Below are positions 11,203 through 24,267 of a DNA stretch of 64,000 nt, in pieces. How positions within the stretch are numbered: position 1 is the first letter of the stretch; the number at the start of each line of letters is the position of its first letter. The notes beneath the pieces are model-generated. The model was not told the DNA's origin. It saw only the letters and a program-made list of their open reading frames with translations, and did no database searches. The position numbers and the translations under genes were made by a program. Source of the stretch: Excoecaria cochinchinensis (lineage: Eukaryota; Streptophyta; Magnoliopsida; Malpighiales; Euphorbiaceae); the NCBI GenBank assembly GCA_947683425.1, contig CANTUQ010000070.1, positions 3,932,001-3,996,000 on the forward strand. The letters run 5' to 3'.

Positions 11203-13539
11203 TCTTAATAAGACATGGGATTTGAATTCTAAATATAAAGTTTTTGTCTTTTTTAAATGCAAATTCAGATTAATTAAAGCAATAAATTTCATATATGGAG
11301 TTATTATAAAAAATATTTATAACTTTGATATACAAAATCTCAAAGTGTAAATATCTTAATAGAATCTATATTCTACTAGAAATTTTCAATATTTAAATTT
11401 TGTTTCGAAGGTAAGATTACATCTTGCAACTTTTAGAAAAAAAGCAAGATCATTAAGATAAATTGGTCTTTTCAAATTTCTTTCTAATAAAAGTGATTGA
11501 GTGATACTTCGGTTCACATACACTCCAGTGATTTAGCTTGTGTGGATTTTGTTTAATTTATTTTTGGCAATTTTGTTGTTTAATTTATTTGGCTCGAATG
11601 CTAGATTATTACAGGATTTCAATCTAATGGCTAAGGATGCATTTATCCTTATTATGTTAGAAATATTTTCTTATGTACAAAGTTAGATCCACATCAGCCG
11701 CATACCATTATTCGTACTGCATGAGCTGACATAAAAGTGTACACTTGAGAAAATAGAACTTGGCCAAAATCCAAATATGAATATTTTGATGGTACAATCA
11801 TTTTAGTGAGAGAATATAATCTAAAGAAAATCATATTAGAATCCTACCTCGAAGAGTTGAAGGCTTTCCATAACATGATTTAGCTACTAATACTGCATTG
11901 CGTTCTTAATGCCCAATAGCGGTCATAACGGCTGGGTATCAACTAATAGTAACGCCTGGTAACACATTCTGTTGATTCTCTTTAAATGCTGGCAATGACC
12001 AAATTAGCTCGATCACCTGGGTTTAAAGCGTCATGGTATAATAGTTAGGTTGTCATAGGTCCTCCAATCGGTCTAACAATATTTATGTCATTGAATTTTG
12101 ACAAATCCAAGCCTGGTTGTGCTCGGAGTTCAAGCATACAATTGATCTATAGCACATAACTTTAACTTTTTGGTTGATCTAGGCTTAATAATACATATCT
12201 AACCCATTGAATTCGAAAAATGCAATCATTTTATCACCTAAACTTTTTGTGGCCTCTTAAACTATCAATTTTTGTTACATAATAGGTCACTAATTGCTGA
12301 AGTGGATTTTTTCTCATAACGACAAAGAGACATGCAAGTGCCTCTTTTTCGTGTGAAGGAAAATTTCATATCGTATTTAAGAATTTATTGTGTATTGAAA
12401 TAAGAAATTTAAGAGGATAAATGGTTCCCCCAAAAAGTTTAAATAGCAAAATGACCCGTATAATTGAACTGAATCGACCAATGTTTGGTTGGTCTTTTTG
12501 ATTTCGGTCCTATAAGGACTCAATTTGTTGTTCAGTCCTTATAATTACTTATACTCAATTTGGTCTAGAACGAAATTGAACCGATCAAATGAATAAGCCT
12601 AGTCCCATCCATTTCTCACCAAATCCCATATTGGTAAATATTTTCGAATCATTCTACCTTTGTAAATACTTTTTATAAAAACACCATTTAAATAATTGTC
12701 CCATTCAATTACGTACCGTAGCAATGGGAATTACCCATTTCCCCCAACAACCTACTAGAATTAAAAAATTTCCCTTAAAATAGCCATTGCTTGCTCTATT
12801 AGTCAATTTGTCACTCATTCCCAAAAAGGAGAAAACCTACGGTCCTTTGTGGAGAACTATAACCCTTTGTTTTTAACCGTTAGATAGTGTACGATGTTAT
12901 AGTATTATATAACACGATTATTTAGCAGTTAAAAACTCTCGTCTGTGGTCTTCCATGGAGGACCATAACTTCAAGTACTTCAACCTAAGTCTTGCATGTA
13001 GTACAAAACGCTCGGGCTGAGAACTGAGTTTCCTAAAAAGCATGATTAAATAAAAGGTAATTAATCTATTATAAAAATATAATTAAAATTTAAAATTATA
13101 TAACATGTCATGAAAAAATTAATTGCATAAAAAATTAAACTATATTTTTTTATATGAAAAAAGAAGCAAACGACAAAACAAAAACTATATAGCTATCAAA
13201 CGTGGAAAACAAGATCCTGCCATGTCTTCAAAAAGTAGAGGACTCATCACATGCGGCACTTCAGAATGTCAGGTAAAGCACTACGAGATGAAATTGGCAA
13301 TCTATCTGCCACTCATTTGGCTTTCCGATAGATGTTCTTAATGCTAATATCTCAATCAATAGCTAAAACAAGCTTGATCCTTCAAATTAGATCCAAATTA
13401 GCAACAAATTGAGTAAGATCATCACGGCATAAAATATTAGGCATGGATCACACTCGCATTGTACACTTCAACTTCAAGCTTCCTCCAACCTCTACTCCAA
13501 GCTTCATGTAAACACAATAGAACTCTCTATAATTCTGCT
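11203..13539. other. Intergenic, no gene recognised
   Basis: No coding sequence, RNA gene or element with clear ends was recognised here. The 72-codon frame at 13123-13341 shows no family likeness. Confidence 0.5.
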
Positions 13540-13661
13540 CAGTGGCGTAGCCAGAAATTGGATTCAGTGGGGTCAAAAATTTATCGTCAATAAAAAAAAT
13601 TCATTCACATAAAAAAAAACTTATTAATATAATAATAATATATATAACAATAGTCATAATA

Positions 13662-16030
13662 TTACAGCTGTATTCTATGAGTTTTCATATTTTGAAAATA
13701 TTGAATAATTATTTCATTTTCAATACTTTTAAATATATTATTTTCAATATAAGTAACTAAACAATCATTCAACAACTGATCTTCCATTCGATTTTATAGA
13801 CGACTTTTCACTATATTCATAGTAGAAAATGTTCTTTCAACCGTTGCCGTCACGACTAGTAATATTAGAGCTAATTTGACAAGTAAATAAACTAAAAGAT
13901 ACACAAAATTTTTTCCTGTTTTAAGTAACAACTGAGTAAGATTATTGATTCCTTCCAATATCAAAAAATTATCATTGGATAGCATGTCAGTAATATAAGT
14001 TTCAAACTGATTGTCAAGTGAAAGAAGTTGTACCGATGAAAAATCACAAGAATAAAATTGAGCAAGTCGAATCAACTTTTTTTTTTTGTCAAAAGAGAAA
14101 AATGCATTGTTTAGACTTAAACAAGCCACACATAAAAGCAACTCAGTATTCATCTCAGTGAAACGATTGTTAAGCTCTTGAAGTTGCAAATCAATAACAG
14201 CATAGAGCAAATCCACTTGATAATAGTGCAAATTTGTGACTTGTTGAATTCTACGCCGTGACCGCCCTTTCACATAAAACAAGTCACCCATATTAGAAAT
14301 AGAGACATTATGTGTTTCACAAAAGAGACAAACCTCATTCAACAAAGAATCCCAACCATCATCCCTCATCTTCTGTAGCCTTTTTTTGATATTGCAACTA
14401 ATTGCATAGCATTAACAATATCTTGATCTTTTCTTTGCAAAGCTTGTGATAGCTCATGTGTGATTCCCAAAATTCCTTTCATTAAGTGCAAATTGAATGC
14501 AAAATCAAAACATTGTATTGCTTCTAATAAAGCACAAGCTTCAGCTCTTTATTCAGAGTTAGTCCCATCCTGAACAATGTTATCAAGTACCTCTACTACA
14601 GATGCAAACATACTTATTAAATTCAAGATTGTACCATAATGAGAACTCCAATGTGTGTCACCTGCTCGTTTAAGACTAGTTTCTTGATTTAATCCTCGAC
14701 CACTTGCCAATTCACCATTTCTTAATGCTTTAGAAATTTTAACCGTTTGACTTTCTCTCAAAAGATCTCAACGTTTACACGATGCTCCAATAACATTCAA
14801 CAAAGTAGCCAACAAATTAAAAAGAGATGCAATATTAATATCATTTTTTGCAACTGCGACAAGTGTTAACTGGAGTTGATGAGCAAAAAAATGAACATAA
14901 TTAGCAGATTCACTTTCTCTCATGATCAAACTCTTCAATCCATTGAATTCTCCTCTCATGTTACTAGCCTCATCATAACCTTGCCCTCTTAATTGTGACA
15001 TACTTAAACCGTACTTATCAAATAATGACTTGATCAAAATTCTAAGAGATGAAGCACTAGTATCATGAACAATACTAAGAAATCTTTCAACCACATCACC
15101 CTTATTATTAACATAACGTAAAACAACAATCATTTGTTTTTTCACTGATACATCACGAGATTCATCAACCAAAATTGCAAATATATCATGGCCTAAATCC
15201 TTAATGATGGCATCAATAGTCTTAGTAGCACAAGCATTTATAATCTCATGTTGAATAGTAGGAGATGTTAACTTAAAATTATTTGGAGCATTTTCACGAA
15301 CAATATCATCAATACTTTCATTGTGCTTAGCTAAAAATTTTAGAAGTTCATTGAAATTATCTTCTTGTTTTGAACTATAAGATTCATCATGACCACGAAA
15401 AGGAAGTCCTTGTCGCAAAAGAAATCGAATGCAATCAATCGAAGCAATTAACCGAGTTCTATATTTCTTTCTTACTTGATCTGTATGTCTATTGAAAACA
15501 ACTTCTATATTTTGGTCTTATTTCATCAGTACTTCACATTTTCTCCAAGCTACATTATGAGAACTATTAGGACCTCCCACATGAGTATCTAACCTCTCTT
15601 TTTTATTCCAAGCATTGAAGCCATCTGTAATAAATGAATCACCTCCTCCTTGCTTCCCAATCTCAATTCTAAAAAGATAACAACATAAGCAAAATACTGC
15701 ATCTTTTTGTATACTGTACTCTAACCAATTATAATATTCCTTGTACCATTTACGATTAAAACGACGAAAAATATTTCCAATATTTCGTTGTTTAAAATTA
15801 TGATTTTTTGGTTAACAAGGTCCCTTTTGAAGATATGCTCTTCTTATTTTATCCCGATCATTAGGATGATATTCTGATATTTTAATTCTCAATCCAGAAT
15901 CAGTAGGAAGATTATCTAAATTAATCTCATGATTAACCTTTCTTAAATTACTTTCTTGATCTTTATTTTCAATTTCTTATTCAACTGGTTGCTCAAATGG
16001 TGATTTTCTCTTAATTACAAATTTATCCAT
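13662..16030 (-). pseudogene. hAT transposase (TTF zinc finger, DUF4371, dimerisation domain)
   Basis: Reading on the minus strand from the ATG at 16028-16030 (MDKFVIKRKSPFEQP), the frame shows a TTF-type zinc finger region (FCLCCYLFRIEIGKQ, GFNAWNKKERLDTHVGG). This is followed by a DUF4371/RNase H-like part (ILVDESRDVSVKKQMIVVLR, GQGYDEASNMRGEFNGLK), then HWSSHYGTILNLI, and a C-terminal hAT dimerisation motif (LALILLVVTATVERTFSTMN). The C-terminus can be followed past a stop to TYIENNIFKSIENE and ends at TAA 13662-13664. Breaks: in-frame stops near 15980, 15814 and 15520, at 14768-14770, 14549-14551 and 13794-13796, plus a frameshift near 14370. Several of these stops fit C-to-T changes (for example CGA to TGA at 14768). 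The order is typical of plant zinc finger MYM-type 1-like hAT proteins. Confidence 0.85.
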
Positions 16031-16525
16031 AACTGTTTCAAAAAAAATAAAAATGTCAATTTTAACTACAAATTTACAATCCTACATATTTCATATATTG
16101 AAAATTTTGAACCCAACTCCATTTAAAATTGAACTTAATCCTATTTGCACAATATCACACTACAATAAAACAAATTAGGATTTACACAATATCACACTAC
16201 AATAAAACAAAATTGAACCTAATCCTACTTTTATAAAACAAATTATGATTTATATAAACTAATTTACAAGACTCAATTGAATCAAAAAATTGCAAACACT
16301 TAGAATTTTCATGCATTGAGCTTGGAGAACAAAATTATAATAAAAGGAAAGAAAAATTATGTTATTGTGTACCTTAAAATTGAAGTGAATTTTGTAATCA
16401 AATTTTGCTCCACTTTCATTTTTCCATGTTGATTGTTGTCATTCTCTTCTCTTTTGCTTTTTTTATTGGCCTTAAAATATCACTTTTGTTTTGGCGTTTT
16501 TCTAGTTTCTGTAATGTTGCCTTTT

Positions 16526-16702
16526 CATATTCCTTTCTATATTGTTTCATTTATTGTTTTACATTTTTTATTTCTTTATATTATTTCTTTAACATTTATG
16601 TGTTTTGACTAACTTTTCACCTTCTTTACTTCTTTTGCTGTGCAATGGTGGAATGCTGGCATTTTCTTTTTTTTTTTTATTTATTTTCTTTTATTTGTTT
16701 TT

Positions 16703-16734
<32 letters not shown>

Positions 16735-16913
16735 CATATTTCTTTCTATATTGTTTCATTTATTGTTTTACATTTTTTATTTCTTTATATTATTTCTTTA
16801 ACATTTATGTGTTTTGACTAACTTTTCACCTTCTTTACTTCTTTTGCTGTGCAATGGTGGAATGCTGGCATTTTCTTTTTTTTTTATTTTATTTTTTTTT
16901 ATTTGTTTTTTCT

Positions 16914-16943
<30 letters not shown>
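16526..16943 (+). repeat. 209-bp tandem duplication ending in (TA)n
   Basis: The block starting CATATTCCTTTCTATATTG at 16526 is repeated from 16735 with only a few differences. Each copy ends in a pyrimidine-rich run and a (TA)n tract. The parallel 70- and 62-codon frames across it are by-products of the duplication. Confidence 0.9.
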
Positions 16944-16944
<1 letters not shown>

Positions 16945-17332
16945 CAATTACACACTTTACTATCAATTTACCCAAAATTTATTTATATTATTGTTGTTGT
17001 AAAATATAAATTTTATGTGTAATTTTTAATGAAAATACTTAAATACATTAGTGGGGTCAATCTTTAATGTGATTAATTGTTAATGGGATCATTTAATGAG
17101 TTAATTTTGAAAAAAAAAATTATCAAGGGTATTTTATTTTTTATTTTTAAAATTGAGTGGGGTCAATTGACCCCACTCAATATAATGTGCCTACGCCTGC
17201 TCTATAGGCACTGCAAGAACCCATAGAGGGAAGAAAATCACAAAGCCAATCACCAAAAGTGTTGTAGCTAAAAAAAGGGTGTCCATTCTTGCACCATTGG
17301 TATTCAAAAGACAATGGAATTAGCTGCATTTC

Positions 17333-19960
17333 TGTAATACTCCGATTTGGATCCTAGTAGGATTTGTAGCGTTATTGTGTAGAGAAAAATATAAGTGTAT
17401 TTGGACAAGTATGATTTTGGTATAATTAAGGACCTAATTGAAAGAGGAATTAAAGTTATGAGAGGAAGAATTGTTTTAGTGACTTAAAGGATATTAGAAA
17501 GGACCAAGTGAACATTTACTAAAGACTTAAAGAGATATTGGACAAGATATTTTAAAATGGACCAATGGGAGTTTGACACCTAGGCTTTGGTTAATGAGAG
17601 CATTGAATGAGAAGAAGAAAAAAAAGAAAGGAAGAGAGAGAGGGGGAAAGGCAGATTTCTGCCCTTGTTTCCATTCACGTTCCCTCTCCCTTTCCTGTTC
17701 TTCTTTTTCTTCTTCTTCTTCCTCTTCTCATTTTCTGCTCTTTTCTCTTCTTCTTGAGTGCATCTCGTAGGGGTTGGAATGGGTTTTGAAGAGACAAGAG
17801 CTTGGTTTGTAAAGGTAAGTTGTGTAAGTGATTTTCTTCTTTTTCCCCGTTTTATTTTGGGTTTAGATTAAGAGTGTGCTTTTGGCTTTGGTTTGTGCAA
17901 GAATTGATGGTTTAGAGGAAGAGCTAGTGCAAGGAGTGGATTGGTGCTTGAGGAGAGGGTGATTCCAGCTTCTTTGAGGTTTGGGAGTTATTTTATTATT
18001 GTGCTTGTCTTGGAGTTTTGAGTTTATTTTTCTGGAAATTGAGTTGTGAAATATGTTTATATGCATGATTTGAGTTGAATTTTGATTTAGATGTGAAATG
18101 CTAGAAGTAATTTGGTATATGAATGTTTAATTATGGATGGGTGTGATTTAGAGAGCAAAATTCGGGGTTTTGGGCTTTGTTGCCTTAAATGTTTATTTTG
18201 TGCCTATTTAATCATGTATATTGCATTTGATATGTTGATAAATGATTAGAGGCATGTTTTGAATGTATTTGATTCTTGGATTGAAGTGTTATGCATGATG
18301 GTATGTTTTGGAGTTTGTGTTTGGAGAATTCTGGTTTCTGGAGCTCGTCTCTGTTGCAGGCGCGACTCCTGTTGTAAGTGCGACAGAGAGCTTGAGCTCC
18401 AGACTAGCAAGAGAGCGCAGAAGCCAAGCTTTCATCGAGTGTGCTATGTTGCGAGCGCGATAGAGAATGCGAAAGCTGAGCTCCTGCCGAGCTGCGCTGT
18501 GCCGTGAGCGCGACCGAGGCTTCCTGCCCTCCGTCGCGAGCGCAATAGATGCCTTTTAGCCTTTTGTCGCGGGCGCGACCCTTCCCTGTTCTGCATATAT
18601 GTTATTTTTGCTTGAAATTCTTTGCATGGTTTCTCACTATAGTATTGGTATATGATTGAATGTTAAGTTATAGTATGTGATTTCATGTATGTTATGCTTG
18701 AACCTTAAATGTATATGAATTATGCACTTTTGCATGGTTTCTCGCTACTGATTGGTACATGTTTTGCTTATGAGCCTTAGTATATTGTCCGATGCATGTT
18801 ATAATTAGATTATTCATATTATATCGTCTGGTTACTTGATCAATGTAAAGATGAGTGATATGTATATAGTGTACAAGTGTCAGCCTGAATAGTCATAGTA
18901 GTGGATAGGTAAGCATGCTTAGAAAAGGCTAGTGATTACAGCTGCTAGTGTGATCCCATTTGGGTCTAGTGTTGGCTCCGTTTGGGTCTAGTGTTTGATA
19001 CTTTCGGATATCCAAAAGTTTTAAAAATATTTTGAGGTTTCGGTCTCTAGTATTTGATACTGTTAGCAGTATCTAGTGTACCTGTATCCACTCCCGATGT
19101 AAATTCAGGCTAGTGTTGCGTGTTTGTATGGTGAAACGTTCTGATACGCGTATTTGTATTTGATAAGTGCTATGTGTACAATTTTGCTTATGTATCTTAA
19201 TCCTATAAAACACATGGATCTAGTATATTTGTATATGTTTTAGTACTTGGAAAGTTATATGAGTGATTATTATGTATATGATTATCCGTAGGTGTTGTGA
19301 GCTATTGCTGCTCTTTGTATATTGAAGTTCAATTATGATATGTTCATATGTACTGCATGTTTAGGGGATATATATAGATATGTTATTGAAATGCTAGTAT
19401 GATATATGCATTTTAGTATGAGTAATGGTAAGGTATAATAATAAGATGTTCTTACTGTATTTTGATGTTTGTTCATGATATGTTTAAATGCATGTGTATG
19501 TTCTAGAGTGGTAAGGATATGTTATTACATGCTTATGGTTATAGTTATGGATTTGTTATTGTATGTTAATCATGTTTTATAGTCTTGTTCTTGATATAGT
19601 GTATCTGTGATAGAAGTCTTTTGTATTTATTTTCCTCCCCACTAAGCGTTATCGTTTAGTACGGGTATTTCCTCCGTGTAGGTGGCAGGTTCGTTTTGGA
19701 GGTCGGCCACTAGGAGTCCAGTCTTTGTTATCATTTTTGTATAGCTCTATATGTACATTTAAGAGTTTATTAGTACAAGTTTTGTATATGTAATTGTATA
19801 AAAGATGTTTCTATTATTTTAGTGATTATTTATGAGATATGTATACAAGTTTATTGTTATAGGTATATGGTTATTGCTTCCGCTTCAATTATGTAGGATT
19901 GTATTTGTATTTGCGTGTGTAGCGCTTTGATATCCTCTCAAGAGGTATTGAGGTATTACA
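17333..19960. repeat. Solo LTR, 2,628 bp, Del/Tekay-like
   Basis: The block starts TGTAATACTCCG and ends GAGGTATTACA, and is flanked on both sides by ATTTC (17328-17332 and 19961-19965), a perfect 5-bp target duplication. Length, TGTAATAC...GTATTACA ends and the internal CACTAAGC...GTAGGTGGCAGG block near 19640-19690 resemble LTRs of Del/Tekay chromoviruses. That lineage call is from memory. There is no internal region, so it is the product of LTR-LTR recombination. A GT-rich donor-like AAAGGTAAGT lies at 17811-17820, possibly in the transcribed leader. The short frames at 17573-17789 and 18259-18507 lie inside it and are not genes. Confidence 0.9.
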
Positions 19961-19965
19961 ATTTC

Positions 19966-20494
19966 AACCAATCATCTCCTCTTTATGTTGCACATTAGTT
20001 TCTAGATACCTTAAAGCAATTATCTTTGCAGCTAATAATGGATAATTACCATCTAATCTAATCTCCACTACAATTTAAGTTGCTTTAGAAATTAGAAAGA
20101 TAAAATTAACATTAGGGTCCCACTTATTAGTGGATTTTGATGTTCCCCATTAAAAAAATATAGAAATAGTTAGAGTTCGAAAGCAGCTAAGAAGATTTGT
20201 TTTGTCTCTAATTGCCATTTGCCCAACAAAATCTGTAACTGTTTTGACTGTGATTACCTTGTAGACTGCAAAATGGTAGGTAATTAATTATTAAATTTGA
20301 GTAAAGCTCAAGCAAAATTTGGTATTTTAGTACTAATAACTGGTGATGGAATAATGCCACAATGGGATCCAATCCATCATCATCCATTCTCTACATATTT
20401 TTCATTTAGTTTTATGGTGATATATATATATATAAATTATCTTCAGGATAATATGCAAAATTTGCAAGTAAGTTTGGTGTTTAGTGTGAGGAGC
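19966..20494. other. Intergenic, no gene recognised
   Basis: This is plain AT-rich sequence between the solo LTR and the MULE2 target duplication. I see no coding or structured feature. Confidence 0.5.
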
Positions 20495-20503
20495 TAATTT
20501 GTC

Positions 20504-20702
20504 GGGCTTTTTTTGAAAGTGGGGCAGAAATAAAGAAAAATTAGGAGAATAGTGCAACAGTGAACTTAATTAGGTTTTTCGGGTGACGAAAATCGGCATA
20601 AAGGGACGCCGGTTTCCATCTGCCAGAAACCGGCTCGTACTTGCGCCGGTTTCTGACAGAAAGTGCCAGAAACCGGCTGCACAGTAAGCCGATTTTTAGC
20701 AC
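20504..20702 (+). repeat. MULE2 left terminal inverted repeat
   Basis: About 199 bases match the reverse complement of 28121-28326 with scattered substitutions. It holds copies of CCGGTTTCTG / CAGAAACCGG that can form hairpins. A further inverted pair, GCAGCTTCACGTGAAGCTGC, lies just inside at about 20775-20794. Confidence 0.9.
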
Positions 20703-21554
20703 TTTATTTGCTACAGCACTGCAAACAGCAGTGCTGCAGCTTCACTTGAAGCTGCACCCGAATAGTGTATTTGCTGCAGCTTCACGTGAAGCTGCACCAA
20801 AATAATGAAGAGAAATTTTTTTTTTTTTTTCAAAACTTATTGATTTACTGGGACACTTCCTCCTCCTCCTCTCATTCTTGTTAGTTCCTTCATTTCAAAA
20901 CTCAACATTTACTCCTCCTCTCTATTTTGCTTTCTAAATTCCCTTTCATTCTACCTAATTAATCATTCGTTACATTATTTGTTTATATTTCTTTGCCTTC
21001 TCTTCTTGATTAAAGGTAAGAATTTGATGGTTTAATTATTTATTTTTATTGTATGAAGTTTATTTTGTTATTAATCTTATGTTAATGTTTTATTTTGTTA
21101 TTAATCATATGTTAATTATTTTATTTTGTCTTTTTTTTTTATATATGAGACTTATGTTGTTATTAACATGATATTAATGTTTAATTTGTAGGTAGTTAAA
21201 GTTTTGAAGCCCAATTACTTTCAAATTTAGAGGTAAGACTATTTAATTTTATTTTGTTATTGAATAATTTGTGTTTATTTTGACTAGTTGTAGCAAATAT
21301 ATGCCTGAATACCTGAACATGAAAAAAAAAAAAAGAAATAGCATTATTAGTAAGGAGACATGTCATGTTGTAAAAAATGATGATTCTATAAGTATTGTAT
21401 ACAGCCAGATGATATGATCGGGACAAATTTTAAAAGTTTTTGAAAGTAAATGATATGTATAAGATGTGGACATTTAAATTAGTTAAATAATTCTAATTTG
21501 CATGAATAGTTGTTAATATTAAAATTTTTTGTGTTTGGAATTGCAAGTCTGGAA

Positions 21555-23639
21555 ATGGATCCATATCATTTAGGAGCTGAAAGAATTAATCCGGGTCCGA
21601 TGAATGGAGAGTTGTTGACGATGCAAGGAAAATATCAATCTGATGCGATATGGTATAATTCGGTAATTTTTTTTATTATATATATTATGTAGATTAGTAT
21701 ATATATATTTTGTAAATATATACTTTTTATTACTTATCTTTTGTAGATTATTGATGAAATTGTAGTTTGTAGAATATTGATGCGATATGAAATTGTATCT
21801 ATTTTTTTATATATTATTTATTATATTATTTTTTTGTAGATTAAATTTCGTAGATTATGTGTATTTTATATCTATATATTTGTGTGCATGTATAAAGTTT
21901 TGATGGAATTAAATATATGTAATGTTTTTTTATTATATTAAATGTTTTTGGAAATTATATTTTGTAGATTATTAAAATTTTGTGTATATATAATTTTTTG
22001 ATGAAATTATATATGTTTGTGTATATATATTTTGTGTGTATATATATATATTTCAATTATGTATATATATTTTTTAAGTATATATATTATGAAAATATTT
22101 CGTAAATTATAATTTATAATTTTTTTTTAATATATATATGTGTGTGTTGTAGATTATAGATGAAATTATGTATTTATTCACTTGTATATTTGATAAAATT
22201 ATGCAAAAGTTGAAAGAGATGTGCTGAGAAGTAGGAGAGGCAGTTTGGAAGGGCACTACAGACAAATTGATGAGAGATAATGCCATATATAAGATCGGTA
22301 GGGTTATTATGTATTGCCCGAATTGGGGTTATAAGTGTCGAATGGAATCTAATCACATCACTGATTGAAAGATGGAGACCAGAAACACATTCATTCCACC
22401 TCACGTGCGGTGAAACAACAATAACACTTGAGGACGTAGGGATTTTAACGGGGTTACCGATTGAGGGTCGGCCTGTGACAGGAAGAACCAATTATGACTG
22501 GGAGGATGTATGTTACAATTTGCTCGGAGTGGTTCCCTCCGCAACGGACATGAGGGGGGGACAAATAAAAATGACTTGGTTGGATAGGGTATTCGGTGAT
22601 ATTCTCGATGATGCAACACCCTTAATATTGCAACAATATGCCCGTGCTTGGATATTACGATGCTTTGGTGGAATGTTATTTTCGTCACAATCATCCAGCA
22701 CGGTGCATCTGATGTTTTTACCGATGTTAGAGGATTTGAATTCTGTTGGACAATATAGCTAGGGGTCAGCATGTCTAGCATGGTTGTATAGAGAACTATG
22801 TAGGGCGACACGTCCAAATGCTAAGGGAGTTGCTGGATATATGCAACTCTTACAACTGTGGGCGTGGGAGAGACTACCCATGTTTAGGCTTGAATTCGTG
22901 GAGGCACAACCATTAAATAGGGACTTGCCATACGGGATCAGGTAAAAAATAATTCATGAATATGTATTTGAATTAAATTTTTATGTGATATTAATTCAAA
23001 CAACGCGATCTGATATTTGAACATTTTCTTTGCGTAGGTGGAGTGTTGCATTGGACAGGAATATCATGTCCAGAAGAGATATATGGACGTATCGGGAAAT
23101 ATTAGATACGCAAGGAGTTGAAGAGGTAGTCAGTGAATTTAATATAATTTAATTTATGTACATATGTTGGTAGATTAAATTATGTTTAAAAATTAATTTT
23201 AATGAATATTTAAGATGACCTGTGATAATTTGCTATGCAGTTTGAATGGGAGCCGTACCATAATGTAATTCAACTACTTCCCGATGTATGTAGGAGTGGG
23301 CAACAAAGTTGGATGGCTGTCATTCCGTTGATATGTTTCTATATCATAGAGTGGCACCATCCTGACAGGGTCATGCGTCAATTCGGTTTCGACCAGCAAA
23401 TCTCATCGCCCCCACTTATACAAGACAATCTGCATACAATTGATATGCATGGACAAACTCAGCTGAATTGGGCGAATGAGTTTGCAGCTTTTATAAATGA
23501 ATGGAATAACCGGCATGGTCGTGTTGTTGTTAGCCAACTTCAAAGACGGCTATTGCATTTTCGATCTGAATACATGCAATGGTACGTGCAAAGAATTAGA
23601 CGGTATATAACCCCAATTGGTACGAGACGAGGAGCTACA
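21555..23639 (+). pseudogene. PMD (plant mobile domain) gene of MULE2, stop codon and missing 3' exon
   Basis: Exons: 21555-21662 (MDPYHLGAERINPGP...), about 22204-22941, 23038-23125 and 23241-23639. Donors are GTAAxx and acceptors are TAG or CAG, and the frame holds at the exon 2/3 and 3/4 joins. Recognisable blocks are ITSLIERWRPETHSFHLTCG, ILTGLPIEGRPVTGRTN, ARAWILRCFGGMLF, WAWERLPMF and IEWHHPDRVMRQFGF, typical of the plant mobile domain. A TAG at 22760-22762 replaces the Trp codon of the QYSWGSACLAWLYR block, a G-to-A change. The exon 2 acceptor seems to lack one G relative to MULE1. The last exon seen in MULE1 (DGVERLVRDKG) is absent. In its place are (TA)n tracts and hairpins. The role of PMD proteins in these elements is not established. 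Confidence 0.8.
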
Positions 23640-23778
23640 GTAAGTTTATTTCTTTATTTTATATTATACAATTACTATATATGTATGGTACCGATTTTTG
23701 ATGTGCAACGGCGTTATCTATAACTATATATTACAAGTTATTTAATAAATATTAACAAATATTAATAAAGAGATATAT

Positions 23779-23996
23779 ATATATATATATATACATAAAT
23801 GGAGGAGCACCTGACGCAGGTGCTCCTCCATTTATACATATATATGTATAAATATGAAGGGAGACCTGACGCAGGTCTCCCTCCATTTACACACACATAT
23901 ATATATATATGTGTGTGTGTAAATGGAGGGATATATATATGTGTAAATGGAGGGAGACCTGCGTCATCATTTGTTTATATATATATATATATATAT
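23779..23996. repeat. (TA)n and nested hairpins replacing the PMD 3' exon
   Basis: Three stem-loops lie in a row: GGAGGAGCACCTG-ACG-CAGGTGCTCCTCC (23801-23829), AGGGAGACCTG-ACG-CAGGTCTCCCT (near 23858-23882) and a TTTACACACA...TGTGTGTAAA stem over (TA)n (near 23886-23922). (TA)n runs flank them. The shared ACCTGACGCAGGT core shows the first two are related copies. Confidence 0.85.
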
Positions 23997-24267
23997 ATAT
24001 ACAATATTCTATTTTTACAAAATTTATAATTAATAATTGGGTAAAACAATTAAGCTATTCATAGTTGGAAGTAGTATCACAATACATATGCAAATATATA
24101 TATGCATCATACATATTTCAAATGACTGCAAATCTTTCACATGATTACAATAGTTGTACTATATGATTTCCATGTCAGTCTGTGTAATTCGATGGTCGAG
24201 CTGCGTTCGGGCAAGTTTTCCTGTTATGTCCCTCATTTCTGCATAAAGTACATCGGTTAGGCCTGGA

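Larger units (their letters stand above)
13540..17199 (-). mobile_element. hAT transposon with ZMYM1/TTF-type transposase, inactive
   Basis: The ends are CAGTGGCGTAGCC at the left and its counterpart ...GGCTACGCCTG-type end (as CCTACGCCTG) at the right, each followed inward by the shared subterminal motif GTGGGGTCAA. The bases after the right end are CTCTATAG. CTCTATAA occurs at 13525-13532, seven bases outside the left end, so the 8-bp target duplication is imperfect and offset by a 7-base filler. The interior has the transposase pseudogene on the minus strand and, at the right, a 209-bp tandem duplication. Subterminal GTGGGGTCAA/TTGACCCCAC repeats occur at both ends. Confidence 0.8.

Noticed and set aside
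12830..12970. Possible small MITE with GGTCCT...AGGACC-type ends
   Set aside because: The inverted similarity is short and interrupted, and no target duplication could be found.
17573..17789. Basic and Ser-rich short frames
   Set aside because: They lie inside the solo LTR at 17333-19960 in purine- and pyrimidine-rich leader-like sequence.
18259..18507. Cys-containing 82-codon frame in a GC-richer patch
   Set aside because: It lies inside the same solo LTR, with no match to any family I know.
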